DNA from: Flagellimonas lutimaris
GTDB lineage: Bacteria > Bacteroidota > Bacteroidia > Flavobacteriales > Flavobacteriaceae
Assembly: GCF_003581615.1 (NCBI RefSeq)
Contig: NZ_QXFH01000071.1
Coordinates: 1 to 64,000 of the forward strand
Length of the DNA stretch: 64,000 bases
Direction of reading: 5' to 3'
Below, one piece after another: positions 18,133 to 26,618 of this stretch (position 1 is its first letter; each line of letters opens with the position of its first letter). The notes under the pieces were generated by a model that saw nothing but the letters and a program-made list of their open reading frames with translations, was not told the origin of the DNA and ran no database searches. Position numbers and translations under genes: made by a program.

Positions 18133-18912
18133 TTACTTATTCACTTTAAAAGAACCTGTTTTGGCATCAAACTGTACCATTTCCGAAGGAAACAAACGAT
18201 TAAAATGTTTTTGTTCAATCAATTCACAAGGATTTCCGAAGGGATGTTCCTTTCCGTCCAAAATCAGTATACGGTCGCATAACTGAATGGCCAGATCAAT
18301 TTCGTGTGTAGTGAAAAGTATGGTCTTTTGTTTTTCATGCGACAATTCTTGAAGCATTTTCAGGATTTGCACCTTGTGATATAGATCTAAATGGGTTGTG
18401 GGCTCATCCAAAAGAATCAAGGAGGTGTCTTGAGCCATGGCCCTTGCCACCAGCACCCGTTGTAACTGTCCATCACTAAGTTCGTGACATTTACGGTGCC
18501 GTAGGTCTTTCAATAAAAAAGCATCCAAACTATCTTCAATCTGTTGCTTGTCCTCTTTCGTCAAAGAACCCAACCAGTTAGTGTAGGGTTGTCTTCCCAA
18601 GGCAATCAACTCTTGAACGGTCAGATTTTTGGAAGCAGGTTGCTCCGTCAATACCACGCTAAGCTCTTTGGATAGATTGGACGAGGTGTATTTTTCAATG
18701 TTCTGTTCTTTCAATAGGATGTTTCCAGACAATTTGGGTTGAAAACCGCCCAGAGTACGCAACAAAGTTGATTTTCCGATACCATTTATGCCCACAACTC
18801 CGCATAACATTCCAGTTTCCAAATCAAAATTAATATGCTCAGCAACCATTTTTGAATTGTACCCAATGGTCAAATCTTTAATGGACAGTATGTTTTTACC
18901 AACTTTTGCCAT
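18133..18912 (-). CDS. btuD: Cobalamin-type ABC transporter ATP-binding protein
   Basis: This 259-residue cytoplasmic ATPase powers the permease encoded next to it. Walker A is GINGIGKST (residues 41-49), the ABC signature is LSDGQ (145-149, a conservative variant of LSGGQ), Walker B is LILLDE (165-170), and the switch histidine is in LFTTHE. The family is FecE/BtuD-like. Its start overlaps the permease stop by one base (18912), so translation is probably coupled. B12 is the likely substrate because btuB with a cobalamin riboswitch is divergently adjacent; a ferric siderophore transporter cannot be excluded from this sequence alone. Confidence 0.85.
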   Translation of the reverse strand: MAKVGKNILSIKDLTIGYNSKMVAEHINFDLETGMLCGVVGINGIGKSTLLRTLGGFQPKLSGNILLKEQNIEKYTSSNLSKELSVVLTEQPASKNLTVQELIALGRQPYTNWLGSLTKEDKQQIEDSLDAFLLKDLRHRKCHELSDGQLQRVLVARAMAQDTSLILLDEPTTHLDLYHKVQILKMLQELSHEKQKTILFTTHEIDLAIQLCDRILILDGKEHPFGNPCELIEQKHFNRLFPSEMVQFDAKTGSFKVNK

Positions 18913-19943
18913 CAGAACATCATTTTACGTTTACGAACCAAGAGCCATATCACGACAGGAGCTCCTACAAGTGAGGTGATGGCATTTATCGGTAATACGC
19001 TAGCAGAATTGGGCAATTGGGCCAAAGTATCGCATAAGAGCATTAAGATGGCACCATACAGCATCACGGCTGGAATCAACACTTTGTGTTCCATCGTATC
19101 AAAAATTTGACGGGTAAGGTGGGGAACGGCCAATCCAACAAAAGCGATGGGTCCAGCGAATGCGGTAATTCCACCTGCCAATAATCCTGTGGCAACAATG
19201 GTGGTCAAACGAGATTTTTGCAAGGAGACCCCTAGACTTTGCGCGTAATTTTCTCCCAAAAGAAAGGCGTTCAATGATTTTACGGAAAGAACGCTCAATA
19301 AAACACCCAATGCAACAATGCCACTTAATAAAATCAGTTGGTTTGTGGATAGATTGCCCACACTTCCAAATGACCAAAAAATGAAGCGTTGCAGATTCTC
19401 GGCCTTGGAAAAATAAGCCAGCACGCTAACAATGGCAGAGGTAATGCTGCCGAACATCAAGCCAATAATCAATAAAGCCATCGTGTCCTTCACCCGCTGG
19501 GCGACAATCATAACGATCAAGAGGACCAAAAAACTACCGATACTAGCTGCAATGGCCAAGGAAATATCACCCAAAAAGGCGAATGAGGTGTATCCTGTCA
19601 ACAACGAAGCGCCCATCAAAAGTAAGGCAGCGCCCAAACTAGCACCAGAACTGATTCCTAGCACAAACGGCCCTGCCAATGGGTTTCGAAACAAAGTTTG
19701 CATCAAAAGTCCGCTCAAGGACAGTCCTGCGCCCACCAAAATAGAGGTAAATGCTTTTGGAAATCGATAATCCCAGATAATGTATTTCCAAGATGCAATT
19801 TCAGGGGTTTCGCCAAACAAAGTGGACAACACATCGGCAAAGGGAATGGAAACCGAACCCGAACTAATGTTCAAGAGCCAAGCGCATAACAGTGCCAGTG
19901 CCAAAAGCACAAAGGAAATGCGATATGTTTTTGCTCCCTGCAT
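18912..19943 (-). CDS. btuC: FecCD/BtuC family ABC transporter permease
   Basis: This 343-residue inner-membrane protein has about ten transmembrane helices. The segment NPLAGPFVLGISSGASLGAA near residue 90 and the late loop with GPIAFVGLAVPHLTR are diagnostic of the BtuC/FecCD fold; the latter is the coupling region for the ATPase. It forms a dimer for import of cobalamin or iron chelates. It starts immediately after the end of the binding-protein gene with no gap and overlaps btuD by one base. B12 is favoured from the locus context. Confidence 0.87.
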   Translation of the reverse strand: MQGAKTYRISFVLLALALLCAWLLNISSGSVSIPFADVLSTLFGETPEIASWKYIIWDYRFPKAFTSILVGAGLSLSGLLMQTLFRNPLAGPFVLGISSGASLGAALLLMGASLLTGYTSFAFLGDISLAIAASIGSFLVLLIVMIVAQRVKDTMALLIIGLMFGSITSAIVSVLAYFSKAENLQRFIFWSFGSVGNLSTNQLILLSGIVALGVLLSVLSVKSLNAFLLGENYAQSLGVSLQKSRLTTIVATGLLAGGITAFAGPIAFVGLAVPHLTRQIFDTMEHKVLIPAVMLYGAILMLLCDTLAQLPNSASVLPINAITSLVGAPVVIWLLVRKRKMMF

Positions 19944-21095
19944 TTATTGTAATGGTTTGATGAATTGCAGTTGATGCTCAGGTAACAACTCTGGATGCAA
20001 TATTTTGATGAAATCCCTTAAAACAATATCAGGGCGGTGAGGAGCCAATTCGTAAAAAATAATACCGCCGGTTTCCCCTTTTTCAATGGCGTTGGAGTAC
20101 ACCTTTTTGTTTTTAAAAGCTTCAAACTGCTGATGATGTGTGTTCGCTTCACCCAATTCTGTATACGTGGTTTGCGCGGAAGGATTAAACCAATACTCCG
20201 CATCTTGTGCCTGCTCCAAAACGGATTCCAAACTAAGGCCGACACTTCCCGTTTCCTCTGTGTTGGACCATAGGTAATCGGCATTGGCGTCTTCCATAAA
20301 TTGTGCCATCCAACTGTTTCCGCCTGCTACGTACCACACATCTTTATAGAGTCCGCCAGTTAGTACGGTTGGTCTTGATTTTGTTTTTTGTGCCAATGCC
20401 TTGGCCTGTTTATAAGATGTTTCAACCTCCGAAAAAATGCTATCACCCAATGCTTCTTTTTGAAAGAAAGGAGCAAAGAATTTAATCCATTCCGCTTTTC
20501 CCAAAGGCGTATGTTCCACCCAGTCCCCATTGTACACCACAGGTATCCTCGCTTTTTTTAAAATGTCGTAGGCCTTATTTTCTTCATTTATACTGAATCC
20601 GATGATGAGTTCTGGATTCATCTCGAGGACCATTTCCGTATTGAGGACGTCATTCATCCCCAAATCTTGGATATGTTTACTCTCCACCAATTTTCTTGCT
20701 TCTGGCGAGGATATGTAATCGGTGTTGGGAAATCCAACAATGGTATTGAGTTCTTCAAGTTGCTTTAAGGGCTCGATATGTGTGGTAGAAGTGAGCACTA
20801 CTTTTTCTACTGGGGTACCTATTATGGCATCGTAGGCATCACGCGGAAAAGTCATTGCAGGCAATTTTTCCTTCGGAACCAAAGCATATTTGAAGTTATC
20901 TGCCCCAGGCCAAGCTGCGTTGACTTCTATCACGGTGAAATCGGCTTGTTTTTTTACGGTAAAGCCTGTTGCATAGGTTATGGAGGATGTTGATTCTTGG
21001 TTTTGAACGGGTTGTGTTTTTTTTGCTTGCTTGCAACCCATCACCACCACTAAAAAGAACCCTAGAAATAGAATCGACCACTGTTTTTTTGCCAT
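19944..21095 (-). CDS. btuF: BtuF-like periplasmic binding lipoprotein
   Basis: The 383-residue product has a lipoprotein signal (FFLVVVMGC, cysteine at about 21) and a class III periplasmic-binding fold. Phrases such as VVLTSTTHIEPLKQL and EMVLEMNPELIIGF mark the first domain, and a long inter-domain helix follows. It delivers substrate to the permease encoded directly downstream. The start is 54 bases from the riboswitch promoter on the other strand. A TACTTTTG box lies 4 bases upstream of the ATG, so the mRNA may be leaderless. Cobalamin is the inferred ligand. Confidence 0.84.
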   Translation of the reverse strand: MAKKQWSILFLGFFLVVVMGCKQAKKTQPVQNQESTSSITYATGFTVKKQADFTVIEVNAAWPGADNFKYALVPKEKLPAMTFPRDAYDAIIGTPVEKVVLTSTTHIEPLKQLEELNTIVGFPNTDYISSPEARKLVESKHIQDLGMNDVLNTEMVLEMNPELIIGFSINEENKAYDILKKARIPVVYNGDWVEHTPLGKAEWIKFFAPFFQKEALGDSIFSEVETSYKQAKALAQKTKSRPTVLTGGLYKDVWYVAGGNSWMAQFMEDANADYLWSNTEETGSVGLSLESVLEQAQDAEYWFNPSAQTTYTELGEANTHHQQFEAFKNKKVYSNAIEKGETGGIIFYELAPHRPDIVLRDFIKILHPELLPEHQLQFIKPLQ

Positions 21096-21099
21096 AGGT

Positions 21100-21107
21100 C
21101 AAAAGTA
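21100..21107 (-). promoter_or_regulatory. Putative promoter -7 element of btuFCD (leaderless)
   Basis: On the minus strand the octamer TACTTTTG fits the Bacteroidetes -7 consensus TAnnTTTG exactly. Nineteen bases upstream there is TTTT (21127-21130), close to the TTTG -33 element. The element ends only 4 bases before the btuF ATG, which places the expected transcription start at or next to the first codon. Confidence 0.5.
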
Positions 21108-21148
21108 AGATTATTTAAGTTTTGCGAAAAAAGATTAAACAGATTGAT

Positions 21149-21156
21149 TAGCTTTG
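21149..21156 (+). promoter_or_regulatory. Putative promoter -7 element of the riboswitch/btuB transcript
   Basis: TAGCTTTG matches TAnnTTTG exactly and lies about 15 bases before the first paired element of the cobalamin riboswitch. A TTTG at 21121-21124 is 24 bases upstream, more than the ideal 19-20, so the -33 element is uncertain. Confidence 0.5.
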
Positions 21157-21167
21157 ACCTCGAATTT

Positions 21168-21366
21168 TGGTTCCCACGGAGTTTCCGTGGGATTAAAAGG
21201 GAATCCGGTGCAAAACCGGAGCTGTTCCCGCAACTGTAAGTATGTGCCGAATCGGCACTGATGTTTTTTGAGCGTCAGTACGTAGTAGGCGATTGTCTCT
21301 TCTTCAAAGCCACTGCCCAATGGGTGGGAAGGTAGGAGACAAAACACAAGCCAGGAGACCTGCCAG
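21168..21366 (+). promoter_or_regulatory. Cobalamin (AdoCbl-type) riboswitch
   Basis: The plus-strand leader holds the full cobalamin aptamer. A perfect hairpin TCCCACGG/CCGTGGGA opens it (21172-21191). The conserved core follows with GGGAATCCGGTG, ACCGGAGCTGTTCCCGC and AACTGTAA (about 21199-21239), a variable stem GTGCCGAATCGGCAC (21244-21258), the CCACTGCCC...GGGTGG helix (about 21310-21327) and the invariant B12 box AGCCAGGAGACCTGCC at 21349-21364. Cobalamin binding represses downstream genes in the known class. The regulated gene is btuB, which starts 85 bases after the B12 box. Outer boundaries are approximate. Confidence 0.95.
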
Positions 21367-21383
21367 ATTCAAACAATCAATGT

Positions 21384-21406
21384 TAAACTTTCGGGATAAA
21401 AGTTTA
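21384..21406 (+). promoter_or_regulatory. Hairpin between riboswitch and btuB, possible expression platform
   Basis: TAAACTTT at 21384-21391 pairs perfectly with AAAGTTTA at 21399-21406 around a 7-base loop containing CGGG. There is no U-tract behind it, so it does not look like an intrinsic terminator. It could take part in translational control or a loop interaction with the aptamer; this is inference. Confidence 0.35.
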
Positions 21407-21450
21407 CGTATGCATCACATACTATTCTCCCGTTTATTCAATTAAACGAA

Positions 21451-23313
21451 ATGAAAAAAAATCATTTATGGTTAATTACCGCTCTATTGGCGGGTAAGGG
21501 GATTTTTGCGCAAAATGTACAGCAAGATTCACTTAAAGTGCAGCAACTGGACGAGGTTGTTGTGAGCGATTCAAAATTTGAATTGAAAAGAGAAAATTCA
21601 GGAAAAACAGTGATCAAAATCACTGCCGAGGAAATGCAACGCAACCAAGGCAGGACGGTTGCGGAAATCATTAATGCCAAAAGCGGTATCGAGATTGCCG
21701 GTAGCCGTGGTAGGGACGGTGATGTGCTTGGCGTTTATGCCCGTGGTGGCCGTGGACGTCAGGTCTTGATTATTATTGACGGTGTTCGTGTGTCCGATCC
21801 ATCCACATTTTCTGCGGAGTACGATCTTCGATTGTTATCACCAGCCACGATTGAGTCCATTGAGATTATTAAAGGGGCCGCCAGTACCCTTTATGGTACC
21901 AATGCGGTTACTGCCGTAATCAACATCACTACGAAAAAGGCTTCAAAACAGAAGATTGCAGGAAATTTTGAAACGAGCGTAGGAACCAATCAAACGGCGG
22001 ATGATCAAAATTATAATCTAGGAAGTATTCAAAATTCCGCCAATGTCAACGGTACTTTGGGCAAGTTCAATTATGGGGTTGATTTTTCCAACAGATACAA
22101 AAGTGGATTGTCGGCTGCAATAACTCCCGAAAACGAAGAGGATATTTTTTCCCACTACAGTACCAATGTAAAGCTGGGCTATCAGTTCTCTGAAAATTTT
22201 GGGGTTCAGGTCTATGGAAACCAGACCAAGTTTAAAAATGAATATGATGCTTCTATGGCCGAAGCTTCCAATTTGGGTAAGAACGAACAACAACGCGTTG
22301 GTCTTACCTCGGAGCTGGGCTATGGAAAAGGTTCAGTACACTTGAATGCGGCTTACACGGATTATGAGTCGGTGGCCAATGACACCTTTGGTGAAAGTAC
22401 CACAGAAGGAAGCAATTGGGTATTGGATGTCTACAATAAATATGTTTTTGCGAAGCAATTCCATACTATTTTGGGGGTGAACTACATAAAGGATGAGGCC
22501 ATTTTTGCAGAAGAGGTGGATTTTACCATTGTAGATCCTTATGCCAATGTAGTGTATGTTTCAGATTTTGGTTTGAACTTGAATGCCGGCGCACGGTTGA
22601 ATAATCACTCTGAATATGGAAACCATTTTGTGTATAATGTGAATCCATCGTATGTATTTGATACTGAAAATGGATATGTGAAGCTGATGGGGTCTTATGC
22701 CACATCGTATATCACACCTAATTTAACACAGTTGTTCGGCGCTTTTGGTGGAAATCCTGATTTGGAACCTGAGGAAAATACTACTATCGAAGGTGGTATA
22801 GAATTTAAATTGAGCAACCAATTTAGAATTAGCACGGTTTATTTTGATAGAAACGAGACCAATGCCATAGGCTATGACGCCAATTTTATGAGCATCAATG
22901 TTACAGACGAAATCGATGCCAATGGGGTGGAGGTAGAAGCTACGTGGTTGCCTTGGAACAGTTTTAGTGTAAATGCCAATTATACCTATACGGAGCGCAA
23001 AGGGGACAATGCCATCCGCATTCCAAAGCATAAAGCGAATGTATCCCTGTGGTATCAGTTTTGTGAAAGCACCAATGCATCCCTAAGCTTTGCGTACACA
23101 GGCAAACGATTTGATACGGATTTTGCAACCTATACCGATATCGCTTTGGAACCGTTTTCCTTGTTGAACTTTTCTATCAGGCACGAACTGATCAAGAACA
23201 AACTCAATGTTTTTGTAAATGCGGATAACTTGTTGAACGAGGATTATAGGGAATTGCTTGGGTTCACCACCCGAGGACGAAACTTTAGGGTGGGTCTCAA
23301 CCTAAACCTTTAA
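21451..23313 (+). CDS. btuB: TonB-dependent vitamin B12 receptor
   Basis: The 620-residue outer-membrane receptor has a signal peptide (to about residue 21, GIFAQ), a TonB-box-like segment (LDEVVVSDSKF, residues 32-42), a plug domain with RGGRGRQVLIIIDGVRV and EIIKGAASTLYGTNA, and a barrel ending in FRVGLNLNL with the expected terminal aromatic/hydrophobic pattern. The length matches BtuB. The cobalamin riboswitch in its leader strongly supports B12 or related corrinoids as the cargo. The gene ends at a strong bidirectional terminator. Confidence 0.93.
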   Translation: MKKNHLWLITALLAGKGIFAQNVQQDSLKVQQLDEVVVSDSKFELKRENSGKTVIKITAEEMQRNQGRTVAEIINAKSGIEIAGSRGRDGDVLGVYARGGRGRQVLIIIDGVRVSDPSTFSAEYDLRLLSPATIESIEIIKGAASTLYGTNAVTAVINITTKKASKQKIAGNFETSVGTNQTADDQNYNLGSIQNSANVNGTLGKFNYGVDFSNRYKSGLSAAITPENEEDIFSHYSTNVKLGYQFSENFGVQVYGNQTKFKNEYDASMAEASNLGKNEQQRVGLTSELGYGKGSVHLNAAYTDYESVANDTFGESTTEGSNWVLDVYNKYVFAKQFHTILGVNYIKDEAIFAEEVDFTIVDPYANVVYVSDFGLNLNAGARLNNHSEYGNHFVYNVNPSYVFDTENGYVKLMGSYATSYITPNLTQLFGAFGGNPDLEPEENTTIEGGIEFKLSNQFRISTVYFDRNETNAIGYDANFMSINVTDEIDANGVEVEATWLPWNSFSVNANYTYTERKGDNAIRIPKHKANVSLWYQFCESTNASLSFAYTGKRFDTDFATYTDIALEPFSLLNFSIRHELIKNKLNVFVNADNLLNEDYRELLGFTTRGRNFRVGLNLNL

Positions 23314-23342
23314 AAAAAAGCGGCCAATTGGCCGCTTTTTTT
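23312..23342. terminator. Bidirectional intrinsic terminator between btuB and the S41 protease gene
   Basis: A perfect stem GCGGCC/GGCCGC with an AATT loop (23320-23335) is flanked by A8 on the left and T7 on the right, so it has a U-tract in both directions. The minus-strand protease stop codon (23341-23343) lies within the T run. Confidence 0.9.
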
Positions 23343-24807
23343 ATTTGTTTAATTGTAATGGGTTTTCCAAATACATATTGTCCTTAACTGGAGTATGAAA
23401 CCTGGAACTCGTAAAATGTTCCGCAGGCATTTCCACCGTAAAGTCGATTTTTGTGGTTCCGCCAGAAATTTCTTGTAGGGCACGGGCCAGTAGTGGCTCG
23501 TTTACGGCTCCCAAGACGCCAAGGTTAGTCAAATCTTCGCTGAGAGGAATATCTGGAACCAGACCGTCAATATAATCGGAATTCCCAGCTGCATTTACAT
23601 TTATTCCCACCAAAGGTTGCAAGCCCCAACTGTTCTGCGAGTTAATGTTGCCTTCGCGGTCACTATTATAGATAAAGGAATTTTCGGGGTCGTCTACCAA
23701 AGTAATCGAGAACTCGATTTTACCACTGGTAACCTCACCAATATGAATGACATCCATATAAGGGTCTAGTCCGTTCATCACCAATTCACTTGCAGAAGCA
23801 GAATCGCCAGTAGCAATCACAAATACTCTACTCAGGTTTAGCGAGTTAATTGCACTTGAGCCCGTGGAGCTTGCAAAATAGTCCGTTAAGAATTCATCGG
23901 AAAATTCGGCTTGAACTTTAGCATTCCATCGCTGTTTAATGTAAACATCACTGGTGTTGGTGCCATATATCATACTGGCCAATAGGCGAGAAGTGTTAAC
24001 GGAGCCGCCCGGATTATAGCGCATATCCAAAACCAGCTCGGTGGCGCCATCGGCTACAAATTGTGCAAATGCTGCGTTCAAATCGTCATTAAAACTGCTC
24101 AAAAAGCGGTTGTACATCAAATAGGCAACTTTAGTACCGTTTACGTCCAAGGTTTTGGCAATTAAAATAGGATCTTCGATTTGGTTCTCTATTTTGGTCA
24201 GGCTAACTTCTTTGGCACTGTCCGAAATGGTATTGTTTGTAACTGTTGCCATTCCAAGGGTATAGGTGCTGTTATCTCCAAAAAGCAGGGTTCGATAATT
24301 GCTAACCGTCAGTTGAACACCATCGACCCGAGTAAAAAATTCACCTCTTTGAATATCCTTTGTGGAGGCATCAGAATTTGGTACTATGTATTGAACATAT
24401 CCAAAAACATTGTCTGTATCACCTATTAGCCCTAATCCAAATTCCAAACCATTGCTTTGGGATATTCCGGAAAGGCTGTTAACCAATTCACTATAGTCTT
24501 CATTTGCAAAACTAAAACGGTCTTCTTCAAAAAGTAAAGTATCGAAAAAGAAGCTTTCCGGATTTGAATTATTCTCTAAAAATGCTGTGTATTCGGCATC
24601 CGTGGCAAATCGGTCATCTGCCAAGTCTGCTACATCACCTTGCCAAAAATACCAAAGGTTCATGGCTTTCCACATAAAGTCTTGGGCGATTACGTTGGCA
24701 CTTGGCTCAGGATTTGGGGTTGTGCCCGGCTTAATGCCATTGTCGTCATTACTACATGACATAAACAGGACGGATAATCCTAAAAACAGGAAGAAATACT
24801 TTTTCAT
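23341..24807 (-). CDS. S41 family C-terminal-processing-type peptidase, lipoprotein
   Basis: This 488-residue protein has a lipobox (LSVLFMSC, Cys near residue 18) and a short acidic/proline linker. The N-terminal helical part (NLWYFWQ) is followed by a PDZ-like region (residues about 120-190) and the S41 catalytic domain. The nucleophile serine is probably in ATGDSASASE and the lysine in EVTSGKIEF. The phrase LDMRYNPGG is typical of the tail-specific protease fold. It acts in the periplasm or on the outer membrane surface; the substrate is unknown. It stands alone on the minus strand. Confidence 0.87.
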   Translation of the reverse strand: MKKYFFLFLGLSVLFMSCSNDDNGIKPGTTPNPEPSANVIAQDFMWKAMNLWYFWQGDVADLADDRFATDAEYTAFLENNSNPESFFFDTLLFEEDRFSFANEDYSELVNSLSGISQSNGLEFGLGLIGDTDNVFGYVQYIVPNSDASTKDIQRGEFFTRVDGVQLTVSNYRTLLFGDNSTYTLGMATVTNNTISDSAKEVSLTKIENQIEDPILIAKTLDVNGTKVAYLMYNRFLSSFNDDLNAAFAQFVADGATELVLDMRYNPGGSVNTSRLLASMIYGTNTSDVYIKQRWNAKVQAEFSDEFLTDYFASSTGSSAINSLNLSRVFVIATGDSASASELVMNGLDPYMDVIHIGEVTSGKIEFSITLVDDPENSFIYNSDREGNINSQNSWGLQPLVGINVNAAGNSDYIDGLVPDIPLSEDLTNLGVLGAVNEPLLARALQEISGGTTKIDFTVEMPAEHFTSSRFHTPVKDNMYLENPLQLNK

Positions 24808-24880
24808 AGCTTAATTTTTATTGAATTTACTCAAATTTTGTTCCAAATTAATCAAAGGTGTAGGTCGGATTGAGTAAAAC

Positions 24881-24898
24881 TGCATGCATTGTCATGCA
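24881..24898. repeat. Inverted repeat TGCATG-N6-CATGCA
   Basis: Six-base arms around CATTGT lie between the divergent S41 protease and sigma factor genes. It could be an operator for either gene. No regulator can be named. Confidence 0.35.
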
Positions 24899-24948
24899 AA
24901 TTTTCCCTGCAAAATAGGCTTATATCAGGAAATTGCAAATTTTTTGTA

Positions 24949-24964
24949 ACATATTTCGATATGT
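24949..24964. promoter_or_regulatory. Dyad with TTCG loop upstream of the sigma factor gene
   Basis: ACATAT-TTCG-ATATGT is a perfect 16-base dyad 56 bases before the sigma factor start, directly following a TTTTTTGTAAC stretch that resembles the -35 region seen ahead of ECF-type genes. It may be an operator or part of the promoter; inference only. Confidence 0.35.
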
Positions 24965-25019
24965 GTCGTCGTGATAGTGTAGGTCGATAAGAAAGACACA
25001 AAAAAACTAAGACAACCAA

Positions 25020-25529
25020 ATGAAACAAACAGAATTCTTAAATGTGGTTTTACCTTTTCAGGACAAACTATACAGACTCGCAAAGCGACTGTTGGTTTCT
25101 CGGGAGGAAGCGGAGGATGCCACTCAAGAAATTTTGTTGAAGTTGTGGTCAAAGAACGAGTCCATGGGAAAGTATAAGAATGTAGAGGCTTTTGCCATGA
25201 CCATGACCAAAAACTTTTGTTTGGACCGTTTAAAGTCCAAACAAGCAGGAAACCTTAAACTGGTTCATAGCAATTACAGCGACGAAAACACCTCCCTGCA
25301 GAAACAATTGGAAGCCGAGGACAGTGTAAGTTGGATGGAGCGGATTATGGAAGACCTGCCAGAACAACAAAAAATGATATTGCAGCTACGGGATGTAGAG
25401 CAATACGAGTTCGATGAGATATGCGAACTCATGGACATGAAACCTACTGCAGTGCGAGTAGCACTGTCGAGGGCGAGAAAAACAGTAAGAGAAGAACTAG
25501 TAAAAAAACATAACTATGGAATTGGGTAA
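25020..25529 (+). CDS. ECF-type RNA polymerase sigma-70 family factor
   Basis: The 169-residue product has region 2 (residues about 10-75, with SREEAEDATQEILLKLW) and region 4 (about 110-165, with FDEICELMDMKPTAVRVALSRARK), joined by a short linker; regions 1 and 3 are absent as in ECF sigma factors. It directs RNA polymerase to a small regulon. The next gene overlaps by 14 bases and encodes a one-helix membrane protein, so it is probably paired with it. Two DUF4252 genes follow and are plausible targets or partners. Confidence 0.92.
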   Translation: MKQTEFLNVVLPFQDKLYRLAKRLLVSREEAEDATQEILLKLWSKNESMGKYKNVEAFAMTMTKNFCLDRLKSKQAGNLKLVHSNYSDENTSLQKQLEAEDSVSWMERIMEDLPEQQKMILQLRDVEQYEFDEICELMDMKPTAVRVALSRARKTVREELVKKHNYGIG

Positions 25530-25950
25530 CATAGAAAAAATATTGGAGAAGTATTTCGAGGCCACTGCCACAGTGGACGAAGAAAGAACACTTAGGGCGT
25601 ATTTTTCGCAGGATGAGGTTGCACCTCACTTGGAGCAATACAAACCCATGTTCAACTACTTTTCCATGGCCAAGGAAGAAAAGTACACCAAGCAGGTACC
25701 ATTAAAACCTAGAGTAAACTATTACAAGTGGCTATCCGTAGCAGCGGCAGTGGTTCTCGCCTTTGGCATTTATTTTGGTAATCAATATCAGGAAACAAAG
25801 CGTTTGGAGGAACAAAAAGCGGAGTACGCTTACCAAGAAACCAAAAAAGCTCTTGAACTCCTAGCAGAAAATTTTAGCCGCGGAACAGAAAAGGTGGCTT
25901 ATCTCAACGAGTTCGAACAAGCAAAACAAAAAATTTACAACAACAATTAA
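25516..25950 (+). CDS. Single-pass membrane protein, probable partner (anti-sigma-like) of the sigma factor
   Basis: This 144-residue protein has an N-terminal cytoplasmic part of about 70 residues, including the helix NIEKILEKYFEATATVDEE, one transmembrane helix (residues about 74-91, WLSVAAAVVLAFGIYFG) and a charged C-terminal helix of about 50 residues. This layout and the 14-base overlap with the sigma gene suggest an anti-sigma role, but no zinc-binding HxxxCxxC motif is present and sequence identity to known anti-sigma factors is not evident. Confidence 0.72.
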   Translation: MELGNIEKILEKYFEATATVDEERTLRAYFSQDEVAPHLEQYKPMFNYFSMAKEEKYTKQVPLKPRVNYYKWLSVAAAVVLAFGIYFGNQYQETKRLEEQKAEYAYQETKKALELLAENFSRGTEKVAYLNEFEQAKQKIYNNN

Positions 25951-25963
25951 AAAACGTAACAAA

Positions 25964-26503
25964 ATGAAAAAGTATATTTTAATAGTAGTATTGGCATTAT
26001 TGCCATTGGCAGGATTTTCGCAATCAGTTTTTGATAAGTTTGAGGACCTGGACGATGTGACCACGGTAATCGTGAACAAGAGTATGTTCAATTTATTGGC
26101 AAAAATTGATGTGGAAGTAGATGATCCAGAAGCACGTGATTTTATGGAAATCGCCAGTAGTCTTAAAAGTTTAAAGGTTTTTACAACCGAAAACAAGAGC
26201 ATTGGCGACGATATGAAATCTTCCGTGGACAGTTATCTAAGATCATCCAAAATGGAAGAGCTCATGCGTATCAAGGACAAGGATGCCAATGTGAAGTTCT
26301 ACATTAAAGAAGGTAAGGATGCGGACCATGTGAGCGAACTTTTAATGTTCATCACCGGAATGAGCGAGGTCGAAGCCAATGGCCATAGGTTTGAAACAGT
26401 AATCTTGTCGCTAACAGGTGATATCGACCTGAACAATATCAGTTCGTTGACCAATAAGATGAACTTGCCCAAAGAACTGAACGAAGCTAGCAAGAAGAAC
26501 TAA
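25964..26503 (+). CDS. DUF4252 exported protein
   Basis: The 179-residue product has a signal peptide (to about residue 19, LAGFSQ) without a lipobox cysteine. The mature part is a mixed alpha/beta domain with the pattern VFDKFEDLDDVTTVIVNKSMF typical of DUF4252. The family is common in Bacteroidetes and of unknown function. It starts 13 bases after the anti-sigma-like gene and belongs to the same operon. A second DUF4252 gene follows. Confidence 0.85.
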   Translation: MKKYILIVVLALLPLAGFSQSVFDKFEDLDDVTTVIVNKSMFNLLAKIDVEVDDPEARDFMEIASSLKSLKVFTTENKSIGDDMKSSVDSYLRSSKMEELMRIKDKDANVKFYIKEGKDADHVSELLMFITGMSEVEANGHRFETVILSLTGDIDLNNISSLTNKMNLPKELNEASKKN

Positions 26504-26618
26504 ATTTATAATTCGGTTGACAATAATCGATTGGTAATTGTAACAAAAAGCAATAAAACCCAACTAATTATTGTCAGCTGTTTTTCAGTTTACTGAATCA
26601 ATCAAAAACATAGAAAAA

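Noticed and set aside
18133..21095. Ferric siderophore transporter instead of B12 transporter
   Set aside because: The family alone would allow it, but the directly divergent btuB with a cobalamin riboswitch makes B12 more likely; not strictly excluded.
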